This document shows, one piece after another, positions 31,801 through 45,158 of a stretch of 64,000 nucleotides of DNA. Source of the DNA: Erodium maritimum (lineage: Eukaryota > Streptophyta > Magnoliopsida > Geraniales > Geraniaceae); assembly GCA_963921825.1 (NCBI GenBank), contig OY997595.1, forward strand, positions 19,027,228 to 19,091,227, read 5' to 3'. A program made the position numbers and the translations under genes. The notes under the pieces are model-generated. The model saw nothing but the letters and a program-made list of their open reading frames with translations. It ran no database searches and was not told where the DNA came from. How positions within the stretch are numbered: position 1 is the first letter of the stretch; every line of letters starts with the position of its first letter.

Positions 31801-34800
31801 ATACAACCTGACCATCACTTGTCAGAAACAGCTCAACTGCGAAAACACCAGCACCTTCAAGTGAACTGACGGCTTTATATGCCACGTCAGTGGCAAGTTT
31901 CCGAATCTTCCATGGCAAATCAGCTGGGGCCTTGACTATGTGACAAATGTTCTCTCTACAGAAACCAAAAGAAATTACACCAAATTTAAAGGAAGATAAG
32001 TATTACTAATATTTGCATCATCAGATGCATCTCTTAAAGAAACATCTACTGACAAATATGTAAATACTGAATCTAAACCCGACCTGTGAATAGTTTCAAC
32101 AACTGGATAGCACAATATAGAATTGTCTTTTCCTCTTGCGACAACAACAGCCAACTCCTGAAATGACAAAACAATATAAGATACTGTCTGTTACTTTAAG
32201 CATGTACAAATACACAAACAAAACAGTTCCAACATGGGCACTAAGTTCATTATCTTAAAACTGATTCAACACTGCCATATGGCATCAAATAAAAGCATTT
32301 CAGTAAGCACGGTCTAATGTGTTTGGAATCAACAATATTTACGTCACCGTGATCATACGAAAGGGTATATGACACGTTTTTTTGAAACAAAGAAGTGGTA
32401 TACATATACCATAAAGATACATCACTAAGCTCATAAAAGAAAGAAACACTTCCCAGACCTCAACAAGCAGCTTAAGATTCTTTTTCCCTAACTGTATAAA
32501 CTTCTAATCCATACTGATTAATATGGGAGCTCATACACACATGGATTTCAGTGTTGGAAGCAGGTAAAAGAGTGTATTTGCAACTAATACTTGTCAGTGA
32601 GACATGTGGGTAATGACTCTAACAAAGTCATAACAATGAAACATTTTGAAGGGAAACTACTAAAAAATCTTATTAATGGGCCAAAAGCTTAAGCTAATAG
32701 TTGAATGGTCAATTAAAGTTTTATATTGTAACATGCACCCTCAGAGAGAAATGATAATAATTTTGTAGGTCCTTGGATTTGAACTCATGCCTGTGAGGTA
32801 CAAGCTCTGATAGCATATTAAAGGACCAACTCAACTAAAAGCTCAAGCTAATAGCTGAATGACCAATTATAGTTTCTCTAACAATTCTCAAGTAAGCCCC
32901 TGTATGCAGATAATCAGGGAGCTTCAAATGCTTCACAAAAATAAACTAATGGTGGTTTGACATAGGATAGCATCTTTTCATAGTTCAAGTAACATATTTA
33001 GTACTAACTGCATGATGACCAGGATAATCAGTATGTACATCAATACTTAAGTTAAGCATAGATGATACATACCTTTACAAAAGGCGCCCATTTCTCAACA
33101 TACAAACCATGATCACATCCTCCCAAAGCTGCAAAATTTAACCAAAGATCAAGGCAAAGTATATTTTTCAAATTAAACAGAACACCAAATAGAAGATAGC
33201 ATGCACGTAGATATTGCCTAGCAAAGTGTAGGGCATTAAAAGCCATGTAAATCCATAACGTCAACGAGACAAACTGACAACAGTCCACTATGGAGAACTG
33301 TTTTACTACTACTACTCAAGTGAAAAATAATTCTTGCCACCCTCTAAAGTCAAAGAAATAATGAACAAACTTATATAAACATACTCATGCCCTAACCAAT
33401 TCATATCTAAATAAAATTTTGACAGCATATCCTATATAACTCAAGGAACTACATAGCAGTGATGACAGATAGACCAATGGGTCAATAAACGATTATTATA
33501 TTTATAGGGCAAGAGAGGTCAGCAATGTATGGCTCATAATAAAATTGTTGGCTAGATTATGGGAAAACCTTAAAGACATTGGACTAAAAGCCTAACCATC
33601 TAAAGCAGAAGAAAGTTCCTCTTCACTCCGAGCAACTGCATTTCCACGCCCGTCATAAGCTAACCTTCTGCTTTTAATCATAAGAGGATAGCCAAACAAG
33701 TCACCAGCTTTCTTGGCACATTCAAGATCATCTATCTGTCTTGGACATATTCCATCATTAAGGGCTTATGATATCCTTAACTTACCTCCCAAAAATATGC
33801 AAACTGATGAACCAAAACCTAGTAGTAGCTGACCTGCATATACTCGGGAAGTGGTATGTCATGGCGTGAAAAGTGTACTTTTTGTAGATATTTATCCTGC
33901 AGTCGTCGCATTAGAAATGTTCATCATGAGGTGATATAACACATTTACTCAAGCAATCTAGAGCTTTACGCGAATATGTATTAAAAAACAACAGAACTCC
34001 AAAGGAGTGACAAGGTCTCAAAAGAAACAGATTAAGAATGATCTTTTGATAAAAACAGACACTTGAATAATTAAAGATCATGTAGGATGAGAAACCTGGA
34101 TTATTCGGATAGTTGAAGCTTTAGGTTGGCAATCTATTCCTTCTTGCTCGAGCTTCTCTAATGTGGCAACGTCTACATGTTCAATTTCAATGGTCAATAC
34201 TCCACATCTAGATAACAGGAAATGGGAGGAAATTCAAATTAGTATAGAAGTCAATTCATCTAAAATATGAAGATGATAACAGACATGCAGAAACACTGGC
34301 AAAAATATATATTCAATGAAATAGGACATATAAACATGATCTACAACAAGCCCATAAAATCCAAACCTCTTGGCAAAGTCCTCAACTGAAGCACTGTCAT
34401 CAAAGCTCCCAACTATATGCTGATATGAGAGTGCACTTGCCGGGCAGTTCTCTTGTGGATCCAAAACGATGACTTTGATTGCCATTCTAGAAGCAGCTTG
34501 ACAAAGCATACGGCCCAGTTGTCCACCTCCGAGAACACCAACTACCATTTCAGAGGGTCCATGGGCATTCGAATCACCAACCCTACACACACACAATAAA
34601 GTTAAGGGATAAGGTTTTATATAAAACTTAAGGAATGTGTTATATCAACAACATTCAACAACAATAATCAAATCCCAGATGACAATTAACAAAAAATGTA
34701 AAATAAAAATCAGGAATCATCATTTACAAAATCCACATAAATAAAGATCTTTTAAGTGAAGACGCTGGTGAGCATGACAATTAAAAGACATGGTCAATGT

Positions 34801-35143
34801 GATAGACTTGAATTAGCACAGGGAACGCAATTGGAAGATGCTTTATTTGCTTCCGAAAGAAGGGTCTTTCATTTTTGTTCTTCATATCCCCAAAACATCA
34901 GATGAACAAAGTAGTGCGAGTGAGAAAGAGTTGCTCGAAACCGGACCTGACAGAAGAGGCCATGACTGGAGTTTGAAGCTGGCGATGCTGCTTCGTCACC
35001 GAAAATGAAGAAGAGAAGGAAGATTTGGAGAAGGCGTGAGAAGGAGGCACTGAGTAGGTGCCTGTAAACGGCCTTGTTCGAACCACAAATTGAGGAGCAG
35101 AAGAAATACAATCACCCAGCACTGCGCATTGGTGAATAAGCAT
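28857..35143 (-). CDS. PURKE: phosphoribosylaminoimidazole carboxylase, chloroplast (PurK-PurE fusion)
   Basis: Sixteen coding exons join in frame to 631 aa: 34947-35143, 34367-34582, 34096-34207, 33834-33896, 33597-33735, 33073-33128, 32084-32157, 31808-31955, 31229-31402, 30571-30658, 30367-30483, 29925-30022, 29726-29843, 29529-29623, 29034-29140, 28857-28950. It converts AIR to CAIR in de novo purine synthesis: PurK (ATP-grasp) makes N5-CAIR and PurE rearranges it. The Ser/Thr-rich N-terminus (to about residue 65) is a plastid transit peptide. PurK runs from [13 protein letters not shown] (about 79-91) through EIEHVD and [11 protein letters not shown] to about 450. PurE starts near 462, with GSDSDLP (471-477), SAHRTPE (499-505) and [19 protein letters not shown]. 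The C-terminus ends GWEAYLNP. The fusion order matches other plant and fungal enzymes and the length fits the roughly 640-aa Arabidopsis protein. No disruption is seen. Confidence 0.96.
29198..29508. repeat. foldback repeat remnant in PURKE intron 14
   Basis: AAAATGGCGGAAATGCCTTTGACC (29198-29221) faces its inverted partner ending at about 29377 across an AT-rich centre. The right arm continues with GTGTGCAAAAAACATATAG and ends GCAATTAACCCT, like the terminus at 1-190. The left arm is shorter. It lies between exon 15 (29034-29140) and exon 14 (29529-29623) and leaves both splice sites intact. Confidence 0.45.
31482..31756. mobile_element. Stowaway-like MITE in PURKE intron 8
   Basis: The left end CCACTCCCTCCGTCCAAAAT and the right end, read in reverse (CACTCTCTCCGTCCCAAAAT), match the well-known CTCCCTCCGTCCCAAAAT terminus of plant Stowaway (Tc1/mariner) MITEs. 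It is about 275 bp long. The expected TA target duplication is not clean. It sits in the intron between the exons 31808-31955 and 31229-31402. Confidence 0.75.
32679..32876 (-). repeat. small LTR-element-like remnant (TRIM-like) in PURKE intron 6
   Basis: A roughly 43-bp phrase (CCAAAAGCTTAAGCTAATAG and on) is repeated directly at 32680-32722 and 32834-32876. Between the copies the minus strand reads GCTATCAGAGC followed by GAGTTCAAATCC. TATCAGAGC is the initiator-Met tRNA primer-binding motif used by many plant LTR elements. It is a fossil with unclear ends, lying in the 0.9-kb intron between exons 33073-33128 and 32084-32157. Confidence 0.4.
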
Positions 35144-35246
35144 CTCTATCTCTCTTCTCTGAACTGTGATAGAGTTGCGTCTGTATGTCGTCGAGAGAGA
35201 GACTCGGGGAGGGTTTCAGTTTTAAGAGACTCGTGTCTGCGAAGAG

Positions 35247-35254
35247 TTTTAAAA
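35247..35254 (-). promoter_or_regulatory. weak TATA-like box upstream of PURKE
   Basis: TTTTAAAA lies about 105 bp upstream of the PURKE start codon (35143). It is the only TATA-like motif between the start codon and the transposon block that begins at 35347. The leader has no upstream ATG that I noticed. Assignment is tentative. Confidence 0.3.
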
Positions 35255-36868
35255 TGTTTGGTCGGGGTAGGGTAAGCAAATTATAAACTTAGTTTATTAA
35301 GGGAAAATATTACAAATACGAATTCCAAGCTGATATCTTTGTCTAACAGCATGTACAACGAAAAGGTTTGGGTTGAGGGTTTGGATTAGGAGCTTGAATT
35401 TTTTTTTTTTTTGAGTAGATTGGTATAGCTTTATTGATTCAAATCACCCGCAAGGACCGAACGAATTACATCCGGAACTAAAACAGAGTTCCAATCATGA
35501 GATATCCATACCAACGCATTTCTAGCTAATAAGAAGTGAGCCACCGTATTTCCTGCACGCCTTACAAATTGCACTCGAACATCCCTTAGCGATTCTAGGA
35601 TTGCCTTGCAGTCTTGTATGAGGAGTCCGAACGGGGTCATCAGTTCGACCTCCCCATTTATGAGTTGCACCACTGTCAGACAATCTGACTCCAAACACCC
35701 TGTTTGCCACCCGTTTCTTCTGATCCAATCAAGAGCCTCCCGGATGGTTAACAATTCCGCTAACTCCGTGCTTGTGCAGTCTTCATGAGTCACACACTGC
35801 GCCGCTACCAAGGTCCCTTTATCATCCCTGCAGATCATACCTCCTCCTGCCAGCCTGGGGTTTAGAATTGCCCCATCCACGTTAATCTTGACCTCCCCTG
35901 GACATGGGGCAGTCCATTGAACCACCCGAGCTTCCCTGTTAATCACCATGGCCGGTTCTGTATGGGCGTCCTTCCAGTCTTGGCGTAGCCGCGTGGCTCC
36001 ATACCAAGCCTCCGATGAAGGCCGATTGTGATCCTTCCATACTCGCAGGTTCCGCAGTTTCCATAGCTCCCACCATAGTAGTAAGGTCATTTCTACTAGA
36101 TCCTTCTCCTTCTTCATGAATACCTCCGACAACCACCCCACGAGGTCATCGTCCTCGATCGGTGGCACCAACCTCAGCTTGGTCCACACCTCCCCGTGAT
36201 CTGCACACTCAAATAGTATATGGAGCTCAGTTTCTTCCCTCCCACACCTACTACAACCCGCCTCCACAGGGACATGTCTTCGCCTCAGGTTATTATTGGT
36301 TGGTAATGAACCCGTAAGAGCCCTCCAACCCATATGCTTTACCTTTGGCGGAACATCAACCCTCCAGAACGCCTTCCAAAAGTCGGCCCGAGGTGCCTCC
36401 GCCCAACGCCCCTTTGTCCGTTGTATGTTCCTGTAAACCTCTCGGACCTTGTAGTCCCCATTCCTGGACCCCCACCAGTACCACCCATCCTCCCTAGGGA
36501 GCCGAGACAACGGGATCGCCAATATCAACTCTGCGGTATCCTTATGAAACAGGGATTGGACCTTTCCTCTGTCCCATCGTGGCGCACCCTGCATCACTAA
36601 CTGCGAGACTGGCATCTCAGGCTCAATTCCAATCATGGGGTCAACCCATCTCCTATCTGCCGGCAGCCACGGGTGCCCCAGAATCAACGTGTTCTCCCCA
36701 TTCCCTATCCTTCTACGCACCCCCTCCTTGACTATATGTTGGCCAGCCAAAATGCTCCTCCAAATATAGCTATTCCCCTGTTTCTCAGTAGCATCTAAAA
36801 AGTCAGCATTCGGATAGTACTTGGCCTTCATCACCTGCGCTACCAGACTGGACGGTTTCTGCACCAGC

Positions 36869-38541
36869 TGTTGGGTCTCGAGGTAGGGTTGGAGATGAAC
36901 CAACTCGCAGCGGAAAATCAATGAAAACCAAGAGACAATTAGAAACATGAAACAACTAACAAAGAATGGATTAACAAGAGAAAAATTCAGCACTAGTTCT
37001 TACCAAAACAAGACCACCGGTTAACGAATGATTGGCTTGAGTCTCCAAGACGCCTACGTATCCACATGGGAATCAAAGCCATGTAGTTCTTCTCTTTGAG
37101 GACTCAAGAACACAAACATGGAGGTGGAAACTAGCCAAACCCGAAATGGTCATGGAAGAGGGAGAGAAAATGTGTTTCCTATTCTTGTCTTGTGTTTGTT
37201 ATGTTGAAAAAAGATGACTTAAACATAACAAAACCCATACTTGTCCAACTAAAGGCATGGGACAAGTATGGTGTCAAGTAAGGTGTAAATAGGACAAAGT
37301 ATGGCAAGACAAGATTGGGTTAGGTGGTGAATCACCAACACCTTAATCCTTGTCTTGCTTACTTAGTACTAATTAATCAAGACTTGATTAATTAGTTCCA
37401 TGGGCCTTTCATGGGCCTCTTGGAACATGGCCCGTGACCATTTCCAACGAGGTCCCGTGATTCGCTCATCGCCTCCATGCCTTCCATACCGGAAATGTCC
37501 AACATTATCCGACGCGATCAATCCCAAGACTCCAAGCCTTGTCTCGATCCGTAAAGTCCTATTCACTTACGGGCACATGACCCAAAACCCAGTTTTGGTC
37601 ATGTCCCGAGACAACTCCCTTTTGGCCATTCTCCATAAATGTGTCAATGAGTTTCATCCTCCGGTGTGACCCTTAGGTTTATGCATGTCAATAGATCAAC
37701 GTAAAATCCCATTTTACTTGATCCTATTTAAGTGGCAACTAACGAGACTTTAGTATTGCCTGACACTACATAACGAATCGACCCTGTCGATTCTAACCTT
37801 TCCGTCGTCCCTGTCATTATCCTTTTATCTCCGATATCCTGATTGAGATAAGGCATAGAGCCGTCATCCTTATTATTCTCAATCATCGTTCCTTGATATG
37901 TGAGATGACTGAAGATATGATACCCAGTATCATGTGCATGGCCATGCTATTCTTCCAGTCACTCTCGATCAAGTGGCCGAGAACCGATATCTTTCCCATA
38001 CCTTAGTATGAGGGATAAATCCCTTAGCCGTCTTTCGTGTCACTCATGTAGCCCGTCCCCAAGCCAATCTTGGCCGTTATGGAAGCCCTGTTACGGACAA
38101 CGTTAGGCTCAGGTCAAACTCAGTTGTTGACTACATAGCGATCACAAAGACTCCTTGGTCTAAGGATACATGACAAGCTACAACACTGAATATGTTCATG
38201 ACTTAATCTATGGCACATATTCAGGGCGGGTCGTCCAATATCATGTCCCACATGATATCTATGATCAGACTCCGGAATCTCATTCCAATGACTAACAGAA
38301 CGTAAGCCATAAAGAGCCATCTTTCATACTAGTCGCTTCTAGTGAAGCTTTGTTGACTAGGGACCCATCGAGTGTGATCTATCTCGATCTATGGTTCTAT
38401 TCGCATGGTGGGCATAGATCAGAGCACACATCGATATATTACTCCAACACATAAGTAATATAAAGCCACTTTAATTTTATTGCTAACGATGATATATACA
38501 TTTGGACATTTAGGATTGAACTACGGGCACTAAGACTAACA
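36869..38541 (-). repeat. 3' LTR of the copia element
   Basis: 1673 bp. In element orientation it runs from TGTTAGTCTTAGTGCCCG to CTCGAGACCCAACA. A purine-rich tract, AAGTGGGAGAT, precedes it on the element strand (38542-38552). Confidence 0.92.
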
Positions 38542-41500
38542 ATCTCCCACTTGTCCTAGTTCCAATCTAAACTCCAATATGTCCCCATCGACTTTACATG
38601 TCTAACATGTTCAGGCAGTGACACTGCCTTATTCAAAGGGTTGGCTATGTTATCATCTGTTGCAATATCGGTTATCTCCACTTCACCTCAGTTCAGTATT
38701 TATCTGATGAGGTGGATACGCCGCAGTACATGTTTGGATTTGTTATGCGATCTAGGCTTTTAGCTTGCGCAATGGCCCTTGTGTTGTCGCAAAATGGATT
38801 CACTGGACTGGATGAGTTTTTAATTACACACAGCCCTGCCATGAATTTTCAAATCCACATAGCCTCCTTAGCTGCCTCTGCAGCATCCATGTACTTGACC
38901 TCTGTCGTAGATTCGGCAATGGTATCTTACTTTACGCTTTCCCAGCTAAAGCTCTGCCATTCAGCGTAAACACATATCCTGATTGACTTCTAAAGTCATC
39001 TGGATTTGTCTTGGAAAACTAGCGTCTACTCATCCTTCGACGACTAGTTCAGCATCATCTTTCCCCCGGGTTAGAATGATGTCTACTGGTACAACATAAG
39101 GCTTACGAGACGTCTGGTCTCATACATGTCATGGCATATATGATCGATCCTGCCCCCAGGCGCATAGGATTCTCATCATCCTTTTCAGCTCATCAGATCT
39201 CTACATATCTTAATCCTTAAGATATGAGAAGCATCGCCTAAGTCCTTTATTGAAAAACACTTCCTCAACCAAGCTTTAGTCTCGTGCAAGGTTGGGATGT
39301 CGTTTTCAATGAGAACCAGAAAGGTAATATTGCTCCCACTAGCCTTCTTATAAACGCAAGATTCATCCTCGTTCTTGATTAAGCCAAATCCAATTACAGC
39401 TTCATCAAAACGAAGGATCCAACTCCGAGAAGTTCGTTTCAATCCATAAATGGATTTCAACAACTTATAAATCTTTCCTTTATTCTTCGGATCGTCAAAA
39501 CCTTTGGGCCGAGACATACAAACGTACTCAGTCAAATTTCCATTTAGGAAAGCGGTTTTGACATCCACTTGCCATATCTCGTAATTATGATACGCAGTTA
39601 TGTCAAGAAGAATTTGGATCGATTTTGACCATAGCCACTAAGGAGAAGGTTTCCTCATAGTCAATCCATTGGATCTGCCTATAACCTTTCGCCACCAGTT
39701 GAGCTTTGTAGGTCAGAGGGTTGCCGTCCATGTCCATCTTCACCTTGAAGATCCATTTGCATCCTATGGTCCTCACACCATTGATGGGATCAACCGGTTC
39801 CCAGACTCGGTTGTCCGACATGGATTGCATTTCCTCCCTCATGGCTCCCAGCCATAACTCGGAGTTGGGCCCATCCACGACTTCCTGAAAGGTGGCTGGA
39901 TCATCGTGATCCACCATGACTTCATTGTCACCTCCGGATACCATATCTTGGAGGTGGAAGATTGATCCTTTCAAATCGCCTTGGACCTTCCGGAATTGTA
40001 ACAGGAATTGGTTCTTACTCTACGACAATCTCTGGCTCCTTTCTACTGGGTTGCCAATTGGTTTAGACAGATCTGTACCATCCTGAATTTCTTCGAGATG
40101 CACAGTCCTCCCAATGACGTCTTTGGAAACAAAACTTCTTTTCCATAAAGACCCCACCCCAAGCGACGAACACCATGTTCTCACTGGGATTGTAGAAATA
40201 GTATCCCCTTGTTGCTTTGGGATACCACACGAAGGTGCATATCTTAGATCTTGGTTCGAGCTTAGTCGAAACCAAATGTTTCACATAAGCCTCGCAACCA
40301 CAAATCTTTAGGAAGGACAAAGCGGGCATCATCCCGTACCATTTTTAAAATGGTGTCCCTTCCACACCATTCGTCGAAGCCCGATTCACTATGAATGCGG
40401 TCGTCTCTAGAGCAAAACCCCTAAAAGAGATTGGGAGATCAGTCCAACTAATCATGGAACAGACCATTGTCTAACAATGTCCGATTTCTCCGTTTGGCTA
40501 CACCTTTCAACTACAGTGACCTAGGAGGAGTCCATTCCAAAAGGATCTCATTCTCTTTTAGATGATCTAATAACTCTGTGGTCAAGTATTTTCCACCTCG
40601 ATCCAATCGAAGTGCCTTAATACCTTTGTCGAGCTGGTTTTCTACTATAGTCTTAAACTCTTTGAATTTATCAAAAGCTTCAGACTTATGTCTCAACGAA
40701 GAGACATAACCATATTTACTGTAATCATCAGTAAATGTGATAAAGTAGTTAAAACCCCTCCTGGCAAGTGAACTTATTGGTCTACACACATTCGAGTGTA
40801 TCAGCCCCAATAATTCACCCGCCCTTTCATCGCGATCGATAAAGGGCACTTTAGTCATTTTGCCCATCAAACAAACTTTGCACCTATCGATCGAATGGAA
40901 TTCGAATGAACCTGAAAGCCCGCACTTCTGAAGTGCTGATAGGCGCTTCTTGTTTATGCGACCCAAATGACAGTACCATAACAGAGTTAGGTTTAAATCG
41001 TTGGATTTAGACCTCTTGGTATTAACGGAATATATAGAACTTGAGGCATTGTTACCCATATCTAATATGTACAATCCTCCAACCATGTCAGTACTGGTAT
41101 AAAACATATCATTGCATAGAACATTGAAAACTCCATTTCCAATATTAACATTATATCCTTCCTTGTCAAACACGGATACAGATATAATATTCCTACTAAA
41201 AGTGGGTATGCAATATACATTATACAATACTAAGACAAGGCCTCTTGGCAAAGCAAGACTCATGAATCCTACAGCAGTTGCCACAACTCTGAGGTCCATT
41301 TCGTGCTTTCCAAATCTCTCCTACTTTCAGCCACCATATATTAGTGCATGTGTGAGATTCAGTCATGGTATCTAATACCCATGAATCTTTGGAAGTAGAG
41401 AGATGTAGCTCTATAGAGTTAATACCGAATGAAGGCACGATCCCACCGCCCTTCCTTAGATCATCCAGGTTTCCTGATGAAGGCGCAGTCCTACTGCCCT

Positions 41501-43470
41501 TCTTCAGATCATCCAGGCTATTTGATGAAGGCGCAGTCCCACTGCCCTTCTTCAGATCAGCCGTGAACTTCCTGTAATCCCGGTTCCAATGACCAGGCTG
41601 TTGGCAGTAGAAGCAGACATTCTCAGGTGTCTCATCTTTCCTGCCAAGTGCGCATGGGCCCAGCCCTTGCCACTTCCAATTCCCTTGTTGACCATCAGAA
41701 TATCCTTGGATCCCAGATCCCTGAGATATTCTTCTCAGCAGCTGATGACACTTCATGTAACTCTGATATGGTCTTAGAGACAGCCTTGTCAAGGACATAT
41801 TCTTTGCGTTCAGACTTGAGGACTATCCTCAAAATTCTGTACCAGTCCAAATAGTTTGTCCCATTTAGCTTGACCCTGTCAAGAATGGTTTTTAATGACA
41901 AACTATTAATGTTCGCTGAATTTGCCATTTGATCTACAACAGATAAAATTCAATCAGTAAACTGAATAAATTTTATGAAGATCAAGCTTAAACACCAACA
42001 ATCAATTCTAAACCTTTAGAATCTGAAACCAAGATCCTTGATTCACTCGATTAAGCTGAACTAATGCTCACCACTTAATCGAGCTATGTAGGTAGGACTC
42101 CATCCAATCACATCCAATGTGACTCTTGGCTAGGGTATGTACTTATGTACACGGCTTACCCTATCTGTTACCCTAGCTCAACCTCAGGCCGAGAATCGTA
42201 GTCGGGTCCACCAATTTTCAACTATGGCTCGTCACTATGTAGGTGCTCCGCTAATGCGCACGACACCCACATATGTCGTCCAAACCTACTACCCCGCTTC
42301 CCCATGGATGCTCCGCTAATGCGCACGACACCCATAGGACGGGGAGGTAGTAAGGTGTTGATGATTGGGAGGTATCGGACATGACCCGCTTTTACTTGTC
42401 CAGTTGTGTTCAAAAATTTGGCACATCCTAGATGCGATGAGCACATCAACTACATTCCAAATGCAATGATGCCTCAAATTACATCCAATGTAATTCTTCC
42501 TTTGAACCCTTCAACTACATCCAATGCAATGACGGTTCTAAGGGTTCACACACAAGGATTAAAATTCCAATTTTATCTTTGCATGTGAGGTGATATGCTC
42601 GGTAAATGAAGTTAAGCATGCAATTCTAAAACACATAGAATTAATCATGCATAAACTAAACCAAGCATAAAGCGATAAATGTGCACATAATAGCCCCCTA
42701 AACTAACTCCCACTAGCTTCTTGAGCTCCACCGACTCCAAGCCGATGCCAACACCCGAAAAGCCACCAAATGACCTTTTCGCCCTTTCTTCGTCTTGAGT
42801 AAAATATTACAATTTAATACACGACTCGCAGGTCGGGAATAAATAAATATTACAAACAAGTGGTTCGACGACCACACCTTGAAAGAATAATTACACGCTA
42901 ACTCTAACGGCTCGCAGGCCGTGAAAAGCGATAAATAATTAAATCGAGCTCAGGGCTATTATGTACACCATGCCAACATCACATCACACATCGTGTTATC
43001 AAACAAGCATGTTATCAAACATCATGTGATTTTCTGGTTTTAATTAATAGCCAAGTTTCGAAATTTTTTGATGCTCGGTTTATCGAAACCGTTCAAAAAT
43101 GAAACTTTTGAACATTTGATCTTCGAGTTCATCATGACGGTTCCAAAATCGTCATAACTAACAAAACGGTTTAGCCTTGGCATATCAACCATCTAATGGT
43201 CATGCTTGGCCTAGCTCCGTCCAACGGAGCCCCGTTCGGTCCCGGTTTCGGCTCCCCGAGAGTCCCGCTCCCGAAACCCGAAAAATCAAAAAAAAATTCA
43301 AAATTTCCAGATTTGAAATAATTTTCAAAAAATCATTTTACATGTATTAAATCCATAAACAATAATTTAAAACATGTTATCAAACAATTTAGCAAAACAA
43401 CATGCCAAAAACGAAACTTTCAAGCAAAACTGAAACTTTGAACACCGTCTTGTGAATCCCGAAGGTAGCA

Positions 43471-43484
43471 CGGCTCTGATACCA
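43471..43484 (-). other. primer-binding site of the copia element
   Basis: Just inside the 5' LTR the element strand reads TGGTATCAGAGC, complementary to the 3' end of initiator methionine tRNA, the usual primer for plant copia elements. Confidence 0.85.
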
Positions 43485-43485
43485 C

Positions 43486-45158
43486 TGTTGGGTCTCGAGG
43501 TAGGGTTGGAGATGAACCAACTCGCAGCGAAAAATCAATGAAAACCAAGAGACAATTAGAACCATGAAACAACTAACAAAGAATGGATTAACAAGAGAAA
43601 ATTTCAGCACTAGTTCTTACCAAAACAAGAACACCGGTTAACGAATGATTGGCTTGAGTCTCCAAGACGCCTACGTATCCACATGGGAATCAAAGCCACG
43701 TAGTTCTTCTCTTTGAGGACTCAAGAACACAAACATGGAGGTGGAAACTAGCCAAACCCGAAATGGTCATGGAAGAGGGAGAGAAAATGTGTTTCCTATT
43801 CTTGTCTTGTGTTTGTTATGTTGAAAAAAGATGACTTAAACATAACAAAACCCATACTTGTCCAACTAAAGGCATGTGACAAGTATGGTGTCAAGTAAGG
43901 TGTAAATAGGACAAAGTATGGCAAGACAAGATTGGGTTAGGTGGTGAATCACCAACACCTTAATCCTTGTCTTGCTTACTTAGTACTAATTAATCAAGAC
44001 TTGATTAATTAGTTCCATGGGCCTTTCATGGGCCTCTTGGAACATGGCCCGTGACCATTTCCAACGAGGTCCCGTGATTCGCTCATCGCCTCCATGCCTT
44101 CCATACCGGAAATGTCCAACATTATCCGACGCGATCAATCCCAAGACTCCAAGCCTTGTCTCGATCCGTAAAGTCCTATTCACTTACGGGCACATGACCC
44201 AAAACCCAGTTTTGGTCATGTCCCGAGACAACTCCCTTTTGGCCATTCTCCATAAATGTGTCAATGAGTTTCATCCTCCGGTGTGACCCTTAGGTTTATG
44301 CATGTCAATAGATCAACGTAAAATCCCATTTTACTTGATCCTATTTAAGTGGCAACTAACGAGACTTTAGTATTGCCTGACACTACATAACGAATCGACC
44401 CTGTCGATTCTAACCTTTCCGTCGTCCCTGTCATTATCCTTTTATCTCCGATATCCTGATTGAGATAAGGCATAGAGCCGTCATCCTTATTATTCTCAAT
44501 CATCGTTCCTTGATATGTGAGATGACTGAAGATATGATACCCAGTATCATGTGCATGGCCATGCTATTCTTCCAGTCACTCTCGATCAAGTGGCCGAGAA
44601 CCGATATCTTTCCCATACCTTAGTATGAGGGATAAATCCCTTAGCCGTCTTTCGTGTCACTCATGTAGCCCGTCCCCAAGCCAATCTTGGCCGTTATGGA
44701 AGCCCTGTTACGGACAACGTTAGGCTCAGGTCAAACTCAGTTGTTGACTACATAGCGATCACAAAGACTCCTTGGTCTAAGGATACATGACAAGCTACAA
44801 CACTGAATATGTTCATGACTTAATCTATGGCACATATTCAGGGCGGGTCGTCCAATATCATGTCCCACATGATATCTATGATCAGACTCCGGAATCTCAT
44901 TCCAATGACTAACAGAACGTAAGCCATAAAGAGCCATCTTTCATACTAGTCGCTTCTAGTGAAGCTTTGTTGACTAGGGACCCATCGAGTGTGATCTATC
45001 TCGATCTATGGTTCTATTCGCATGGTGGGCATAGATCAGAGCACACATCGATATATTACTCCAACACATAAGTAATATAAAGCCGCTTTAATTTTATTGC
45101 TAACGATGATATATACATTTGGACATTTAGGATTGAACTACGGGCACTAAGACTAACA
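43486..45158 (-). repeat. 5' LTR of the copia element
   Basis: 1673 bp, the same length as the other LTR and nearly identical. Short frames found twice in the window (for example at 37369 and 43986) are LTR sequence and not genes. Confidence 0.92.

Larger units (their letters stand above)
36869..45158 (-). mobile_element. Ty1/copia LTR retrotransposon, young, degraded coding region
   Basis: An 8290-bp fossil with two 1673-bp LTRs and 5-bp target duplications CCAGC (36864-36868, 45159-45163), inserted in LINE ORF2. It reads right to left. Parts: gag with a zinc-knuckle region (about 41928-41220), GAG-pre-integrase and integrase (about 41299-40063), then reverse transcriptase/RNase H (about 39974-39185). 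The integrase-before-RT order marks it as Ty1/copia. The gag-pol region is broken in several places, so it is not autonomous. I count only about seven differences between the LTRs (about 0.4%), which suggests an age well under one million years at usual plant rates. Confidence 0.92.

Noticed and set aside
32740-32830. tRNA gene
   Set aside because: A B-box-like GAGTTCAAATCC is present on the minus strand, but no cloverleaf can be drawn and the surrounding direct repeats fit a small LTR-element remnant.
35431-36993. 520-codon open frame as a host gene
   Set aside because: Its zf-RVT and RNase H modules, poly-A tail and target duplication show it is the C-terminal part of LINE ORF2. Its first codons are copia LTR sequence read through the junction.
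37369-37669. Pairs of identical small frames at 37369/43986 and 38120/44737 as duplicated genes
   Set aside because: They fall inside the two LTRs of the copia element, which explains the duplication.
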